Below, in pieces: positions 28,519 to 38,360 of a stretch of DNA of 64,000 bases. The stretch is from 43-108 sp001915545 (GTDB lineage: Bacteria; Bacteroidota; Bacteroidia; Bacteroidales; Bacteroidaceae), in assembly GCA_902491215.1 (NCBI GenBank), contig CABUGV010000014.1, positions 1 through 64,000 of the forward strand, written 5' to 3'. How positions within the stretch are numbered: the stretch's first letter is position 1; every line of letters begins with the position of its first letter. The position numbers were made by a program, and so were the translations under genes. A model generated the notes under the pieces. That model ran no database searches, was not told the DNA's origin, and worked only from the letters and a program-made list of their open reading frames with translations.

Positions 28519-29408
28519 ATGAGGAGAGCAAAAAGTTACAGAAGAAAAACGGTACTGCTCCAACTCCACAAGAAATAGATGCAATAGCTGTAAAGTGTCG
28601 TAAGAAATACAAGGATTATCTGGATTATAGTATTGGATTTCTTACTCGTGGTTGTATCCGCCAATGTCCATTTTGTGTAAATAAGGGCGAACGTAGTATC
28701 TTGCCATATTCCAATCTTAATGATTTCGTTGACGATAGTCGCCCGTTTATTTATCTCTGGGACGATAATTTTTTATGCTATAAAAATTGGAAAGCTTTGC
28801 TTCAGGAACTTATTGATAGAGGTAAACCTTTTCAATTTCGGCAAGGATTAGATGAACGCGTCTTAGATGACGAACGAGCTGAAATGCTCTGTAAAGCACC
28901 TTATCATGGTGACTTCATTTTTGCCTTTGATCAATGGAAGGATTGTGAACTAATTAAACGTAAGTTGAAAATATGGAAGCGGCACTGTCCTACAAAAACA
29001 ACCAAGTTTTATTTGTTCTGTGGTTATGAGCTAACAGCGGATGATGACGAAAAGTTATTTACTGATGTTTATTTTTTGTTCTGCAGAATTCAAATACTTA
29101 TGAGTTTCGGCTGTCTTGGTTATGTTATGCGTCACGCTGATTATATAAACCATCGTCTTGGTAATATTTATACACAAGTAGCGCGATGGTGTAATCAACC
29201 TCAGTTTTATAAGAAAATGTCTTTTGAGGAGTTTGTATTTAGAAATCAATCTTATCAAGAAGAGCATTCTTCGTCTAAAAAGATTTGTAAGTCACTTGCC
29301 ACATACAAAGAATTTAAGGATACATTTGCAGATAAGTGGGGGCAGATTGAACCCTTATTTAAAATGAAATATGAATCTACAATAAATCCAGTTAACTGGG
29401 AAGGGTAA
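28509..29408 (+). CDS. radical SAM protein, catalytic part (-1 frame)
   Basis: The frame is open from 28509. Joined through the slip site it gives a protein of about 446 residues. The iron-sulfur motif C-x3-C-x2-C reads GCIRQCPFC, with cysteines at joined residues 196, 200 and 203. It is followed by FIYLWDDNFLCY, FRQGLDERVLDDE, DFIFAFDQWKD and YLFCGYEL, typical core-strand segments of a radical SAM barrel. The tail RWCNQPQFYKKMSFEEF ends near 29405. No ATG, GTG or TTG in this frame precedes the cysteines, so the enzyme can be made only by frameshifting, unless the base call is wrong or the gene is dead. It ends 5 bp before dptF. Confidence 0.75.
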   Translation, partial: KKVNEESKKLQKKNGTAPTPQEIDAIAVKCRKKYKDYLDYSIGFLTRGCIRQCPFCVNKGERSILPYSNLNDFVDDSRPFIYLWDDNFLCYKNWKALLQELIDRGKPFQFRQGLDERVLDDERAEMLCKAPYHGDFIFAFDQWKDCELIKRKLKIWKRHCPTKTTKFYLFCGYELTADDDEKLFTDVYFLFCRIQILMSFGCLGYVMRHADYINHRLGNIYTQVARWCNQPQFYKKMSFEEFVFRNQSYQEEHSSSKKICKSLATYKEFKDTFADKWGQIEPLFKMKYESTINPVNWEG

Positions 29409-29413
29409 GAAAT

Positions 29414-31084
29414 ATGGATGAAACAGCACTTGTAAAAATATTTAGAAGGTTATGTCAAGGGTCTAAAGAGTCTGTTCAAAGTGGTTTGGAACTTGATAAG
29501 TTTGACAATTATATGCACGTTGAACGACCTATTGATAAGGCCGTTAGAGATACAATGGATGAGATCCGCATTGAAGGAGGTGGTATTTTGTTTTTAGTAG
29601 GTAGTGCCGGTGATGGCAAATCGCATATGATTTCAACTTTGAAAAATGATTATGCTGATTTTGAGTTTAGGAACGATGCTTCTGAAAGTCCTTGGCCAAA
29701 CGTTGCATCTATTGATGCATTGAAAATCTTTCTTAATAACTACAAGGATGCAACTCTCCATACAACAACTACAAAAATGCTTGTAGCTATTAACATGGGA
29801 AAGTTGAGCGCTTTTATTGATGATGACGAAGTACAAACAGAGTTCTCAGAAATAGCTAATTGTGCAAGGACGCTCTTCGATGAGGACGATCTTCGTCATA
29901 AAGAGACAAATCGTGTGAGGATTGTGTCTTTTGCCAATCATCAGATTTTTGAGTTATTCCCGGAGTATAAAGATTCCATATATCCGATAGATTCATTTTT
30001 TATTAAAAAAGTACTTAGTAAGATTACGGACAATTCATGCGACAATTTTTTTCGAACAGCGTTTAACAATTCAAAACCTGTTGGAACAGATTTTGATCCT
30101 TGTTATGTTAATTACCAACTACTCTGCATTCCTGCTTTACAGGATACTATTGTAAAAATTATCATTGAGGCAATTATTCGCTTCAAATTGATGTTGACTC
30201 CTCGTGAGTTATTCGATTTTATCTACAGAATTGTTATACCTGATAGCTATGAAACATTCAATTCTAGCAAGGACTTTTTCAAATCGTTGTTACCAAGTCT
30301 ATTGTTCGAAGGTGGAGAAAACAAGATAATGAAATGTCTATCAATGCTTGATCCGCTTAAGCATGGAAGTATTGAACATAATGACTACTTAGCAGAGTTG
30401 TTTACATCAGTAGCAATTCCTGAAGCAGAGTGTTTTAGCATTCTCAAAAGTAGGTTACATCCTCGATTTTTTGAGATCATTGATGAATATTACAAGAATA
30501 ACAGATATAACATTGGGGATATTTCGAAACTTTTGTTTCGTATGAAGCATTTGATGAAGTATCACTCTGAATCCGTTGAGTATAGATCATTTCTTAGCAT
30601 ACTATGCGGTTACTATGATAATGATGAGGATCGTTTGTTCCCCCTTTATGAAACTATACAACGTAGTATTCCTCATTTATATGGCTCATACACAGACAAA
30701 CAAAATTTAGTTCCTCTTGATATACAAGGCAAGGAATACAAATTATTTGTCAGTTGTGATAACTTGAAGCCAAATCCTCAGGAAACAGTACCTTTTGATG
30801 TAAACAATCGTAATAAGTTTGTTGTCGAAATAGTTTCTTATTGGAAGATAAATGCTCCTGTACCGCCACTTAAAGTAGAGTATCAGTTGTATGAATACTT
30901 ATGTAAGATCCAAAAGGGAAAACTGGCACAAACTGATGACCGCAATCACAATCTTTTATTTTACGGCTTTATTAGTAATTTAGTACAACAGACGGATTTT
31001 AAAGAAAAGGTTATTATCCTTACTTCAGATAATCAGCAGTTAACATTATCACGGACATTCGGTAAAAAAATCACATTGAAATGA
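29414..31084 (+). CDS. dptF: DNA phosphorothioation-dependent restriction protein DptF
   Basis: DptF (DndF) is the small ATPase of the DndFGH/DptFGH complex, which attacks DNA lacking phosphorothioate marks. The 556-residue protein has an N-terminal P-loop domain with Walker A GSAGDGKS near residue 63, preceded by the family pattern YMHVERPIDKAVRDTMDE. The rest is helical with no other recognised domain. The stop codon overlaps the dptG start by 4 bp (ATGA type), indicating translational coupling. Identification rests on remembered family features and on the adjacent dptG and dptH. Confidence 0.82.
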   Translation: MDETALVKIFRRLCQGSKESVQSGLELDKFDNYMHVERPIDKAVRDTMDEIRIEGGGILFLVGSAGDGKSHMISTLKNDYADFEFRNDASESPWPNVASIDALKIFLNNYKDATLHTTTTKMLVAINMGKLSAFIDDDEVQTEFSEIANCARTLFDEDDLRHKETNRVRIVSFANHQIFELFPEYKDSIYPIDSFFIKKVLSKITDNSCDNFFRTAFNNSKPVGTDFDPCYVNYQLLCIPALQDTIVKIIIEAIIRFKLMLTPRELFDFIYRIVIPDSYETFNSSKDFFKSLLPSLLFEGGENKIMKCLSMLDPLKHGSIEHNDYLAELFTSVAIPEAECFSILKSRLHPRFFEIIDEYYKNNRYNIGDISKLLFRMKHLMKYHSESVEYRSFLSILCGYYDNDEDRLFPLYETIQRSIPHLYGSYTDKQNLVPLDIQGKEYKLFVSCDNLKPNPQETVPFDVNNRNKFVVEIVSYWKINAPVPPLKVEYQLYEYLCKIQKGKLAQTDDRNHNLLFYGFISNLVQQTDFKEKVIILTSDNQQLTLSRTFGKKITLK

Positions 31085-32556
31085 TTGGGTTCTCAGAAAC
31101 AAACTTTCTCAGGGAGTATATTAAACCTAAGAAGGATAAAAAGACAGGTATGATTAAGGATAAGTTAGAGGATAACTTCCAAACAGGCAAACAGAAGTTA
31201 CTTCCTTTTACTCTTAATCCTATAAGCGGTAGTGTATATGATGGTAACTGTGGTTTAAATGGTGTAACAGGTGAGTTTTATCGTATAAAGGTGAACTCAA
31301 CAGTTGAGCCTATCTACTCTCCACAAGACACCGAAAAAACTTTGCGTAAAGAACTGAAAAACAAGTTTAAGATGCCAGCTGATGATATTGAGCGCTTCGT
31401 CAAAGTGTTCAATGATGTGATGTTTGAAAATGAAACTATCAACGTAATTGACCTCTCGTTTTTTTCTTTCGTACCTATGAAATATTTTGGTAAAGCCCAT
31501 GATAAAAATAAGAGAGTGAATAAATACAAGAGTGGTCAATCTAAGATTGCTGACTATTATGTGTCTATTGCTGAAAATATTGGTGTGGAGTTTGATATGA
31601 AAGAAAAAGACTTATTCTCAGAGGTGGTGAATGAATGCTTGCAAAAGGATTCTTTCGTTACCCGTGCAGAGCGTGACAAATACTTCATTTTACCTTTTGT
31701 AAAATCTCAATTTTCAGAGGACATCAAATGGTTGATGAAGCAAAACAATAACATCATTGTAAAATATTTGCCATTAATGCTTTATTTCTACGCATCATAC
31801 TCACTTATGCAGACACTGATGTTCATGAATAAGGCTAATTGGCAATACTCAACAGATAAGCCACGTCCGATAACTTTCATGTTGTCATCTGAACGTGCAT
31901 CAGAAGGACAGGCTGCAGTAAAGAAAGGTTGGTCAGCTCAAGATCATTTTCCTGAAACTTTCCTAAATAAGTTATCTGCTTATGCGCAGACACTTGATAT
32001 TCTTAACTCCATGTTTGAGGATGAGGAGGAACTAATGACATTCCATTCCATTTTGGAACGTTTCAGGAAAATGGAATTTACCGAGGAAGCGAAATCCATC
32101 TGCGAAAAGGTCCTTAATACGTATCAGGATTACAAATATGAACTGCTAGAAGGCCGTGAAACAGAACCACATCCAATAGCAGATAAGAAAGAGGTAAATA
32201 TCAATAGCTTTGAAGAGTTTGTGGACCTTCTTTTGGATCGTTGTTTGACTTATCAGTCAATTGACTACCCACGTATGAAAGTGGCACTTTATTCTCTTGT
32301 CAGTATCAAGATGTTTGAAAAGAGACGAGACTACAGTGTGCTTGTTCTTGACGAGGAAATGCTTTTATTTCTAGTTGCCATGATGGTAAAGGAAGACAGA
32401 ATACGTATGGAGGAACTCTATAAAAGATTCCATGAGTATGGCATTGATTTTTCTTTCCAGACAAAGAATGCCATTAGTGATTATTTACTTAAGTTAAACC
32501 TATTAGAACGCAAGAGCGATTCGGGAGAAGCACAATATGTACGAGTTGTTTTTTAA
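31081..32556 (+). CDS. dptG: DNA phosphorothioation-dependent restriction protein DptG
   Basis: The 491-residue protein has the N-terminal pattern expected of DptG (FLREYIKPKKDKKTGM, KQKLLPFTLNPISGSVYDG). No catalytic motif is evident; in the known systems DptG is a required partner of DptF and DptH with poorly understood biochemistry. A helical C-terminus resembling a winged-helix arrangement (IRMEELYKRFHEYGIDFSFQ) is visible, which is inference only. It overlaps dptF by 4 bp and dptH by 20 bp. Confidence 0.8.
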   Translation: MIGFSETNFLREYIKPKKDKKTGMIKDKLEDNFQTGKQKLLPFTLNPISGSVYDGNCGLNGVTGEFYRIKVNSTVEPIYSPQDTEKTLRKELKNKFKMPADDIERFVKVFNDVMFENETINVIDLSFFSFVPMKYFGKAHDKNKRVNKYKSGQSKIADYYVSIAENIGVEFDMKEKDLFSEVVNECLQKDSFVTRAERDKYFILPFVKSQFSEDIKWLMKQNNNIIVKYLPLMLYFYASYSLMQTLMFMNKANWQYSTDKPRPITFMLSSERASEGQAAVKKGWSAQDHFPETFLNKLSAYAQTLDILNSMFEDEEELMTFHSILERFRKMEFTEEAKSICEKVLNTYQDYKYELLEGRETEPHPIADKKEVNINSFEEFVDLLLDRCLTYQSIDYPRMKVALYSLVSIKMFEKRRDYSVLVLDEEMLLFLVAMMVKEDRIRMEELYKRFHEYGIDFSFQTKNAISDYLLKLNLLERKSDSGEAQYVRVVF

Positions 32557-35464
32557 TTTCCTTATCGAAGAACTATTGGTTCGTTATTTTAAGAAGATTA
32601 ACGTAGAGCCTGGTGATAAGTTCTACATAGTAATAGAAGATGTCGTATTTCGTCAGAACTTTTATAAGTCGTTACATAATTCTGCATTTACTTATAAGCA
32701 GAAAATCTGTTTTCCCGGTTATGAGAAATATGGTATAGGGGCATCCGAATATGATACCGTTGCATTTAAATGTACAAATAATGGAACACAGATTATCGTA
32801 AGTGGTTGTGATGATGCTGGTGATGGCTTCCAAACGATGATACGAAACAATATTGGAGTCGCTGACAATCCTATTAGCGAAATGGCAGCTCTTTTCATTC
32901 TTCCTGGCAATAATGCCATTGAGACTTTGTTGAGTGCAGGTAGAAACTTACAAGAAAAGCCATATCCTTTGTGCCTGGATTCTATTACTCAAGCTATCTA
33001 TAATAAAATAGAGGGCAAGATCAATATTATAGAAAAGGAGTATCTCCGCAATCATGTTAAGCGTCTTTGTTTAGAGGACGATTATACCTCATTGTTTGAC
33101 TTTGCACCTGTATTCTCCATCCTTCAGAAATCAAGCTTGAAAGGTAACTTTGCCATGCTTGACACATTCGAAGACTCTGAGATCTATGATAACATGTTTG
33201 CTGCAACAGACATCAACATCAAGGAACGTGTGAAAGACAATGCAAGTGCATTTGCCACTATTAGTGAAATGATGAGTGAAGCGTATGAGCAAGATCAGTA
33301 CAAACGCTTATGTACATATCTGGACGCAAAACTAGCAAGTAAGATTTCATGTGGCAAGGTTAATTGGAAGATGCTTGACTATAAGGAAATTCGTAAGAGT
33401 CATGAATTTGTAGTGGGCAATCCGACCATAACACGACCTCGATTCAAAGTTGATGGGAGTGCAGAACTTTTGGTTAACATTACAGGGCCGAAGAATGAGA
33501 AGACCTCAAAGAGTTTTGTTATAGTATGCGATCCTATTCTTTCTTCCAGAAGTCTTAAAGCTTGTTTTAACAAGGAGCTAAAGGATTATCTACATGGTAA
33601 GGTTGCAAAAGTTTCTGGATGCAACCTTTTGTTCAATTTAACGAAGAAGGTTCAGAAAGACAAAATTGGTGACGAAAAAAACTATCATGAGGTGTCTGTT
33701 ATTCAATTGCAGACCAAGAATGTATTCCAAAGTATTTCTCATTATTTTACCATTGATGCGAATGGAAATATAGTGGTTAATGTACCTGACTCAGAAGATG
33801 GTTTTACTATTGGCTTAGGTACTAATTTTATAACATATGACGGAATTTCACCAGTTGAATTAGATGACAATACGGCCATTCGCGTTAACATTGACCATAA
33901 TGCAACAGACGAACCTATCATTCCATTTAAATTTGGTGATAAAATTCTCAATATACGATTCAAATACAAAGGTGATAAGACCCCAACCTTAACTCCTGGT
34001 TCTGTTATTGATTCTATTTGGGGAGAAGAAGAGGGTGGTTATACACATGATGGTGAAGATGGTGATATTACTGGCACTGTTAATGGGCCTCAAGGTCCTG
34101 TTTACATTCACGATCGTTTTCGTAAGTTGGTAAGTTTGGAGAAACGCATGGTCGATCAGGAATCTCCATATTTATATATAGAGAAGAATGAATTTAGCGG
34201 TGAAGATAATACAAAGACACAAAACTTTTCAATTGCTTACGATATTGATTTAGCACTCTCTAGAATCTTCAGGTATTTCAAGAACATGAATACTGTTCCT
34301 TCATTTATACGACCAGATGAAGAATTATGCAAACTTTATAAGCATTATATTGATGCTGTACACAAGAATATGCAAAACATATCAACAGTAGAAAGCTTTA
34401 ATAATACTGATTCGTTTAATATAGCTAAACTGGGTGTTGTCGAGAAGGAAGATGGTACAATAATGTTGTCCCCTTTTCATCCTCTAATGGTGTCATATGC
34501 TTTACAAATGGTTGAATCCGTTGATTCGGTAGAGTACAACAAAAAGGTAATAGATGAGCTTTCACCTCTCTACTTGATGCCATACATTTATTATGGGAAT
34601 AGCGTGTTGAAGGCTATCAGTAGCACTGAAACAGAAGACATTCTCACATGGGTGAAATACGATAAAGCTGATAATGCACAGCATATTTACGGTTCTAAAT
34701 CAACATCAAAATTGATAACGGATAAGATTAAAAATTTCATTGACAACTTCAAATATTATTTCCCTGATGTTGATTGTCCTATTCGCATTAGTGCCATTGG
34801 ATTATCACAATCTGTTGACCTCGTCCGTGGAATTGTTGGTTTTATTGATGCTAGTAGAAAGAAAGGAAATGTACAGCGAATAGAAGTTCACGAGTATGTT
34901 GAAGACATGCTGTCAGATACTTTTTTTGAAAAACTCAATCGTCAGTCAACACGTGACAATATCTCTCAGTTGTTTGAAAAATATAACTTTAACGTAGCAG
35001 ACAAGGAGTTGAATGAGATTATCCGTTTGCTTTTTAGCAGAGTGAGTTATTACAAACACACTTTCAGGGATACCCGCAAGATGGATGAGTACAGCCATGT
35101 AACATTTTATAAGATTAATTCAGGAACTAATTATACTCCATTACCAGCCAATCAACTTAGAACTGAGGCCTCTCTTGATGGTCTTGTTTCAATTCCTTCC
35201 ACAAATCTTAACGGTAGTAACTACTTGATGGGATTCGGTACACGTGGCATGAAGCAGAACGATAGTCCGATATACCAAATGGCAAAAGATATGAATAGTC
35301 TTTATGCCAATTTGCAGAATGAAGGTTTGGCTTCATACAGTCCTGGTCAATGTACCGCCAAAAGGTATAGTTTTAAGGATGCTGATTTCTTGCAATCGGT
35401 TTATGACAATTCTACTTGGGTGACTTTTGTTTATCCAGAAGTTGATATTGATTTTTTTCTATAA
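32537..35464 (+). CDS. dptH: DptH, N-terminal part (frame ends at a T7 run)
   Basis: These 975 codons form the first half of DptH, the large subunit of phosphorothioation-dependent restriction. The region contains no obvious enzyme motif. It includes an acidic linker near residue 500 (DSIWGEEEGGYTHDGEDG) and ends WVTFVYPEVDIDFFL before TAA. Removing one T from the run at 35452-35458 would continue IDFFYKQKNIYV into the next frame, giving one 1741-residue protein, the size expected for DptH. The start overlaps dptG by 20 bp, as in intact dpt operons. Confidence 0.8.
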   Translation: MYELFFNFLIEELLVRYFKKINVEPGDKFYIVIEDVVFRQNFYKSLHNSAFTYKQKICFPGYEKYGIGASEYDTVAFKCTNNGTQIIVSGCDDAGDGFQTMIRNNIGVADNPISEMAALFILPGNNAIETLLSAGRNLQEKPYPLCLDSITQAIYNKIEGKINIIEKEYLRNHVKRLCLEDDYTSLFDFAPVFSILQKSSLKGNFAMLDTFEDSEIYDNMFAATDINIKERVKDNASAFATISEMMSEAYEQDQYKRLCTYLDAKLASKISCGKVNWKMLDYKEIRKSHEFVVGNPTITRPRFKVDGSAELLVNITGPKNEKTSKSFVIVCDPILSSRSLKACFNKELKDYLHGKVAKVSGCNLLFNLTKKVQKDKIGDEKNYHEVSVIQLQTKNVFQSISHYFTIDANGNIVVNVPDSEDGFTIGLGTNFITYDGISPVELDDNTAIRVNIDHNATDEPIIPFKFGDKILNIRFKYKGDKTPTLTPGSVIDSIWGEEEGGYTHDGEDGDITGTVNGPQGPVYIHDRFRKLVSLEKRMVDQESPYLYIEKNEFSGEDNTKTQNFSIAYDIDLALSRIFRYFKNMNTVPSFIRPDEELCKLYKHYIDAVHKNMQNISTVESFNNTDSFNIAKLGVVEKEDGTIMLSPFHPLMVSYALQMVESVDSVEYNKKVIDELSPLYLMPYIYYGNSVLKAISSTETEDILTWVKYDKADNAQHIYGSKSTSKLITDKIKNFIDNFKYYFPDVDCPIRISAIGLSQSVDLVRGIVGFIDASRKKGNVQRIEVHEYVEDMLSDTFFEKLNRQSTRDNISQLFEKYNFNVADKELNEIIRLLFSRVSYYKHTFRDTRKMDEYSHVTFYKINSGTNYTPLPANQLRTEASLDGLVSIPSTNLNGSNYLMGFGTRGMKQNDSPIYQMAKDMNSLYANLQNEGLASYSPGQCTAKRYSFKDADFLQSVYDNSTWVTFVYPEVDIDFFL

Positions 35465-37763
35465 GCAGAAGAATATCTATGTTGTGCACTATGTCGAGCA
35501 ACATTCTATCTCTGCGCGTTTGGAGAGTATAACAGTAACACAACATGTTATCCAGTACAATAAAATGCTCTTTAACTCTCTTCAAGCCTTCAAGTCGATT
35601 ATCGGTACAAGTGAGGATTTCAGCCGTAAGATGATTAGCTATTTTAATTGCTTAAACGGAAAATGGCTATTGGAAATTTCCGGAAAACCTGAACTTATCA
35701 TGCGCGAGAAGATGAGCCTTGTAGCAACCTGCTTTGTCATGAAACATTTTCTTAATCGTACTGATAATATCGTATGGGTACCTATTGCACTTGATGAGAT
35801 TATGCGTGCTACTGGTTCCATCGGTACAACACAGGACGGATTGTTTTCGAAGAAAGATCTTGGCCTTGATGGACCTATTTCCGATGACATACTGATGATG
35901 GGTATTCGTCGTAATGATAATGATGAGGTGGATGTGTTCTTCTATCCGGTTGAGGTTAAAGTACTTTCTAATGATTCTGTCAGCAAAGGTGAGATACAGG
36001 TAGCAAATCTCTATAATAATGGGTTTAGGAAAGTCCTTTTTAAAGGAGACACGTTTACCCGAAAAGTTTACAGAGCTTTGTTCGCATCGCGGTTTTTATC
36101 CAATGCAGAAAAGATGCATGCTAACGATCTTATTGCGGATGTTGACTATGAGAAAGTTAATGCATCTCGTTATGAGTTACTTAATGTAAAGTTTAAAATC
36201 ATTGAAAAACTTCCAGAAGAAATTGGTAAGGCAGCACTTGTGGTTTATTCAGATGCTACACCAAAGTCGTTAAGTACAGAATGGATAGATGACGTACCTG
36301 TATGTCACATTCGTATGATGGAGTCTGATTGTTATCGCATTGTGGCTAACCCAGATAGCGCTCTCCTACAATTTGTTGAGGAATCGCCTATTGTAGTAAC
36401 AGCAAAGCCTGAAACTGATTTATCATTGATACCTTTATGTTGTTCTTCAGATTATACCACTTCACTTCATAAACTCGATGTTGTTGAATCAGAAAAAGAT
36501 TGTACTGAAGATAAGAATATAGGAGAAGAACCATTAGTAATGCCTTTGAAGTCTTGTTCTGATGATGATAATTATCTAGAACAGATTGACGGATTTTCTC
36601 AAGGTGTTAAGGTCAGAATTGGCAAAGATAGAAAGGGGACACCGATAATCTTTGAAGCCAATAATACAAAAAAAGTTTCTCATCCTAACATGGGTATTGT
36701 TGGAGGAATGGGCTTTGGTAAGACGCAATTTGCCCTCTCTCTTATTGCTCAATTTGCCAAAGAAAGTGAACACAATGTTAATGGACGTCCTATTGGCATG
36801 TTGATATTCGACTATAAGGGCGATGACTATTCTACAGAGGCATTTCTTAACAATGTTAATGGCCAATGCTATAGTTTCAACTTTCCATTCAATCCTCTTA
36901 AACTTGTCGTAACGGATAAAACTAAGTTTATGAATCTGCCAGCTGTAACTGCAGATAGAATAAGTGACTCGTTTGCAAAGGCATACGGGTTAGGACAGGT
37001 ACAACAGAGCACTATCAAGCAGGTGATTCTTGAAACATACAATGATTTCGGAATTACTAGTAATCCTTCTACATGGAACAAACTACAACCAACGATGAGT
37101 AATGTCGTGGATAAGTATTTCGAAAAATACGATGCTAAGGATAAAACTTACGCTTTGTTTGATAAACTCAGAGATTATATGATTTTCACTCCCAATAATA
37201 GCGAGTGTGTATCTCTGTTTGAATGGCTTGATGGCGTAAAGGTAATTGATTTGACTCCATATCCTGGAGACACGAAGAAAGTTATCGTATCTTTAATTCT
37301 TGATCTGTTTTATGAAGAGATGAGGCAGTTGGGTGCAAGTAAACTGGATGATCCATATAGAGAGTTACGTGCCATGATTCTTGTAGACGAAGCACATCAA
37401 TTTTTAAACAAGGATTTCAACTCTTTCCGTAATATCATTAGTGAGGGGCGTATGTTTGGTGTTGGTATGGTACTTTCTACACAAAATCTATCAGATTTTA
37501 AATCTGCAAAGCAGGAATATTCACAGTTTATTCTTAGTTGGGTAATACTCCATATGAACAATATAACAAAGTCTGAAGTCGCAAATATCTTTGGTTCGAA
37601 CGATCCAAATTGTCAGGTTTACGTGGATGTTGTGAGTAAAGCAGAGAAGTTCTACGGCATCTGTAAGATTGGTAACGAAGTAAAAGCTATTCGCATTTTA
37701 CCATATTATGAGCTTATAAAAAGCGACGAACGTTTCTTGAAAAATATAGAAACTGAAGGATAA
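35427..37763 (+). CDS. dptH: DptH, C-terminal HerA/FtsK-like ATPase part
   Basis: The frame continues DptH after the shift at 35452-35458. The first in-frame ATG is at 35565, too far inside conserved sequence (YVVHYVEQHSISARLESITV) to be the natural start. The ATPase has Walker A GGMGFGKT (about 37% of the way from the end), a hydrophobic Walker B AMILVDEAHQF and a sensor-like GMVLSTQNLSDF, typical of HerA-type DNA-translocating motors. Before it lies an NTP-independent region with VDVFFYPVEVKVLS, which looks like a nuclease-style E-x-K strand; that reading is tentative. A strong terminator follows at 37848. Confidence 0.8.
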   Translation: MFIQKLILIFFYKQKNIYVVHYVEQHSISARLESITVTQHVIQYNKMLFNSLQAFKSIIGTSEDFSRKMISYFNCLNGKWLLEISGKPELIMREKMSLVATCFVMKHFLNRTDNIVWVPIALDEIMRATGSIGTTQDGLFSKKDLGLDGPISDDILMMGIRRNDNDEVDVFFYPVEVKVLSNDSVSKGEIQVANLYNNGFRKVLFKGDTFTRKVYRALFASRFLSNAEKMHANDLIADVDYEKVNASRYELLNVKFKIIEKLPEEIGKAALVVYSDATPKSLSTEWIDDVPVCHIRMMESDCYRIVANPDSALLQFVEESPIVVTAKPETDLSLIPLCCSSDYTTSLHKLDVVESEKDCTEDKNIGEEPLVMPLKSCSDDDNYLEQIDGFSQGVKVRIGKDRKGTPIIFEANNTKKVSHPNMGIVGGMGFGKTQFALSLIAQFAKESEHNVNGRPIGMLIFDYKGDDYSTEAFLNNVNGQCYSFNFPFNPLKLVVTDKTKFMNLPAVTADRISDSFAKAYGLGQVQQSTIKQVILETYNDFGITSNPSTWNKLQPTMSNVVDKYFEKYDAKDKTYALFDKLRDYMIFTPNNSECVSLFEWLDGVKVIDLTPYPGDTKKVIVSLILDLFYEEMRQLGASKLDDPYRELRAMILVDEAHQFLNKDFNSFRNIISEGRMFGVGMVLSTQNLSDFKSAKQEYSQFILSWVILHMNNITKSEVANIFGSNDPNCQVYVDVVSKAEKFYGICKIGNEVKAIRILPYYELIKSDERFLKNIETEG

Positions 37764-37847
37764 ATAATATATGACTCTAGTAAATATATCGAATTTGGAT
37801 GAAATTTTAACTATTATCCATTAAAAGATGTTTATAGTAATGAACAT

Positions 37848-37881
37848 GAAATAGAGTCCCACGTTTGTGGGACTCTATTTC
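37848..37881 (+). terminator. terminator of the radical SAM-dptFGH operon
   Basis: GAAATAGAGTCCCAC and its exact reverse complement form a 15-bp perfect stem around the loop GTTT. The U-tract is short (CTATTTC), but stability is high and position, 85 bp after dptH, is right. It could serve both strands. Confidence 0.8.
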
Positions 37882-37953
37882 ATTATGCACAGCAAACTTT
37901 ATTTTCTAAATCTAGTTGTAATTTATTGTATATCAATAATTAATACAGATTCT

Positions 37954-38223
37954 GTTGTTTGCTGTAGTGCAAAAATACTAAATTGAAAGCAAATCACAAC
38001 TATATTGCATAGTACAAAATATAGTATACTGTTGTTTGCTGTAGTGCAAAAATACTAAATTGAAAGCAAATCACAACTAAGGAGTTCGGAAACCTTATCA
38101 GCATGAGTTGTTTGCTGTAGTGCAAAAATACTAAATTGAAAGCAAATCACAACCTCAATACGGACAGGGATACGCCTAAAGCAGTTGTTTGCTGTAGTGC
38201 AAAAATACTAAATTGAAAGCAAA
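37954..38223. CRISPR. orphan CRISPR array, four 47-bp repeats and three spacers, type II-C-like
   Basis: Repeats at 37954-38000, 38031-38077 and 38107-38153 are identical 47-mers. A fourth at 38184-38230 matches for its first 40 bases (to 38223) and then diverges. Spacers are 38001-38030 (30 bp), 38078-38106 (29) and 38154-38183 (30). Read on the minus strand the repeat starts GTTGTGATTTGCTTTCAATT, the form known for type II-C Cas9 systems of Bacteroidetes. No cas gene or clear tracrRNA is in the window. Orientation is not certain. Confidence 0.95.
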
Positions 38224-38352
38224 GTTGTACATATACTTTCTATATAATCTAAATTGCATGTTGGTAATTGTGCTGTATTTATTAAATTCCTTATCTCGGA
38301 TAGTTGTGCCTTTCCCCCTTTCCGCCAGTCGGAGTGTTTCCAAAAAAAGATA

Positions 38353-38360
38353 TATCTTTG
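38353..38360 (+). promoter_or_regulatory. -7 box TATCTTTG upstream of pcrA
   Basis: The sequence matches TAnnTTTG and lies 46 bp before the pcrA ATG. No TTG is found at 19-21 bp. Confidence 0.4.

Noticed and set aside
37882..37953. Possible tracrRNA anti-repeat (GCACAGCAAAC and AGTTGT) left of the array
   Set aside because: Only two short interrupted matches to the repeat complement; not enough for a tracrRNA call.
38001..38030. Spacer 1 partly resembles the repeat (TAGTACAAAATATA versus TAGTGCAAAAATAC)
   Set aside because: The similarity covers only about 14 bases of AT-rich sequence and may be chance; no conclusion is drawn.
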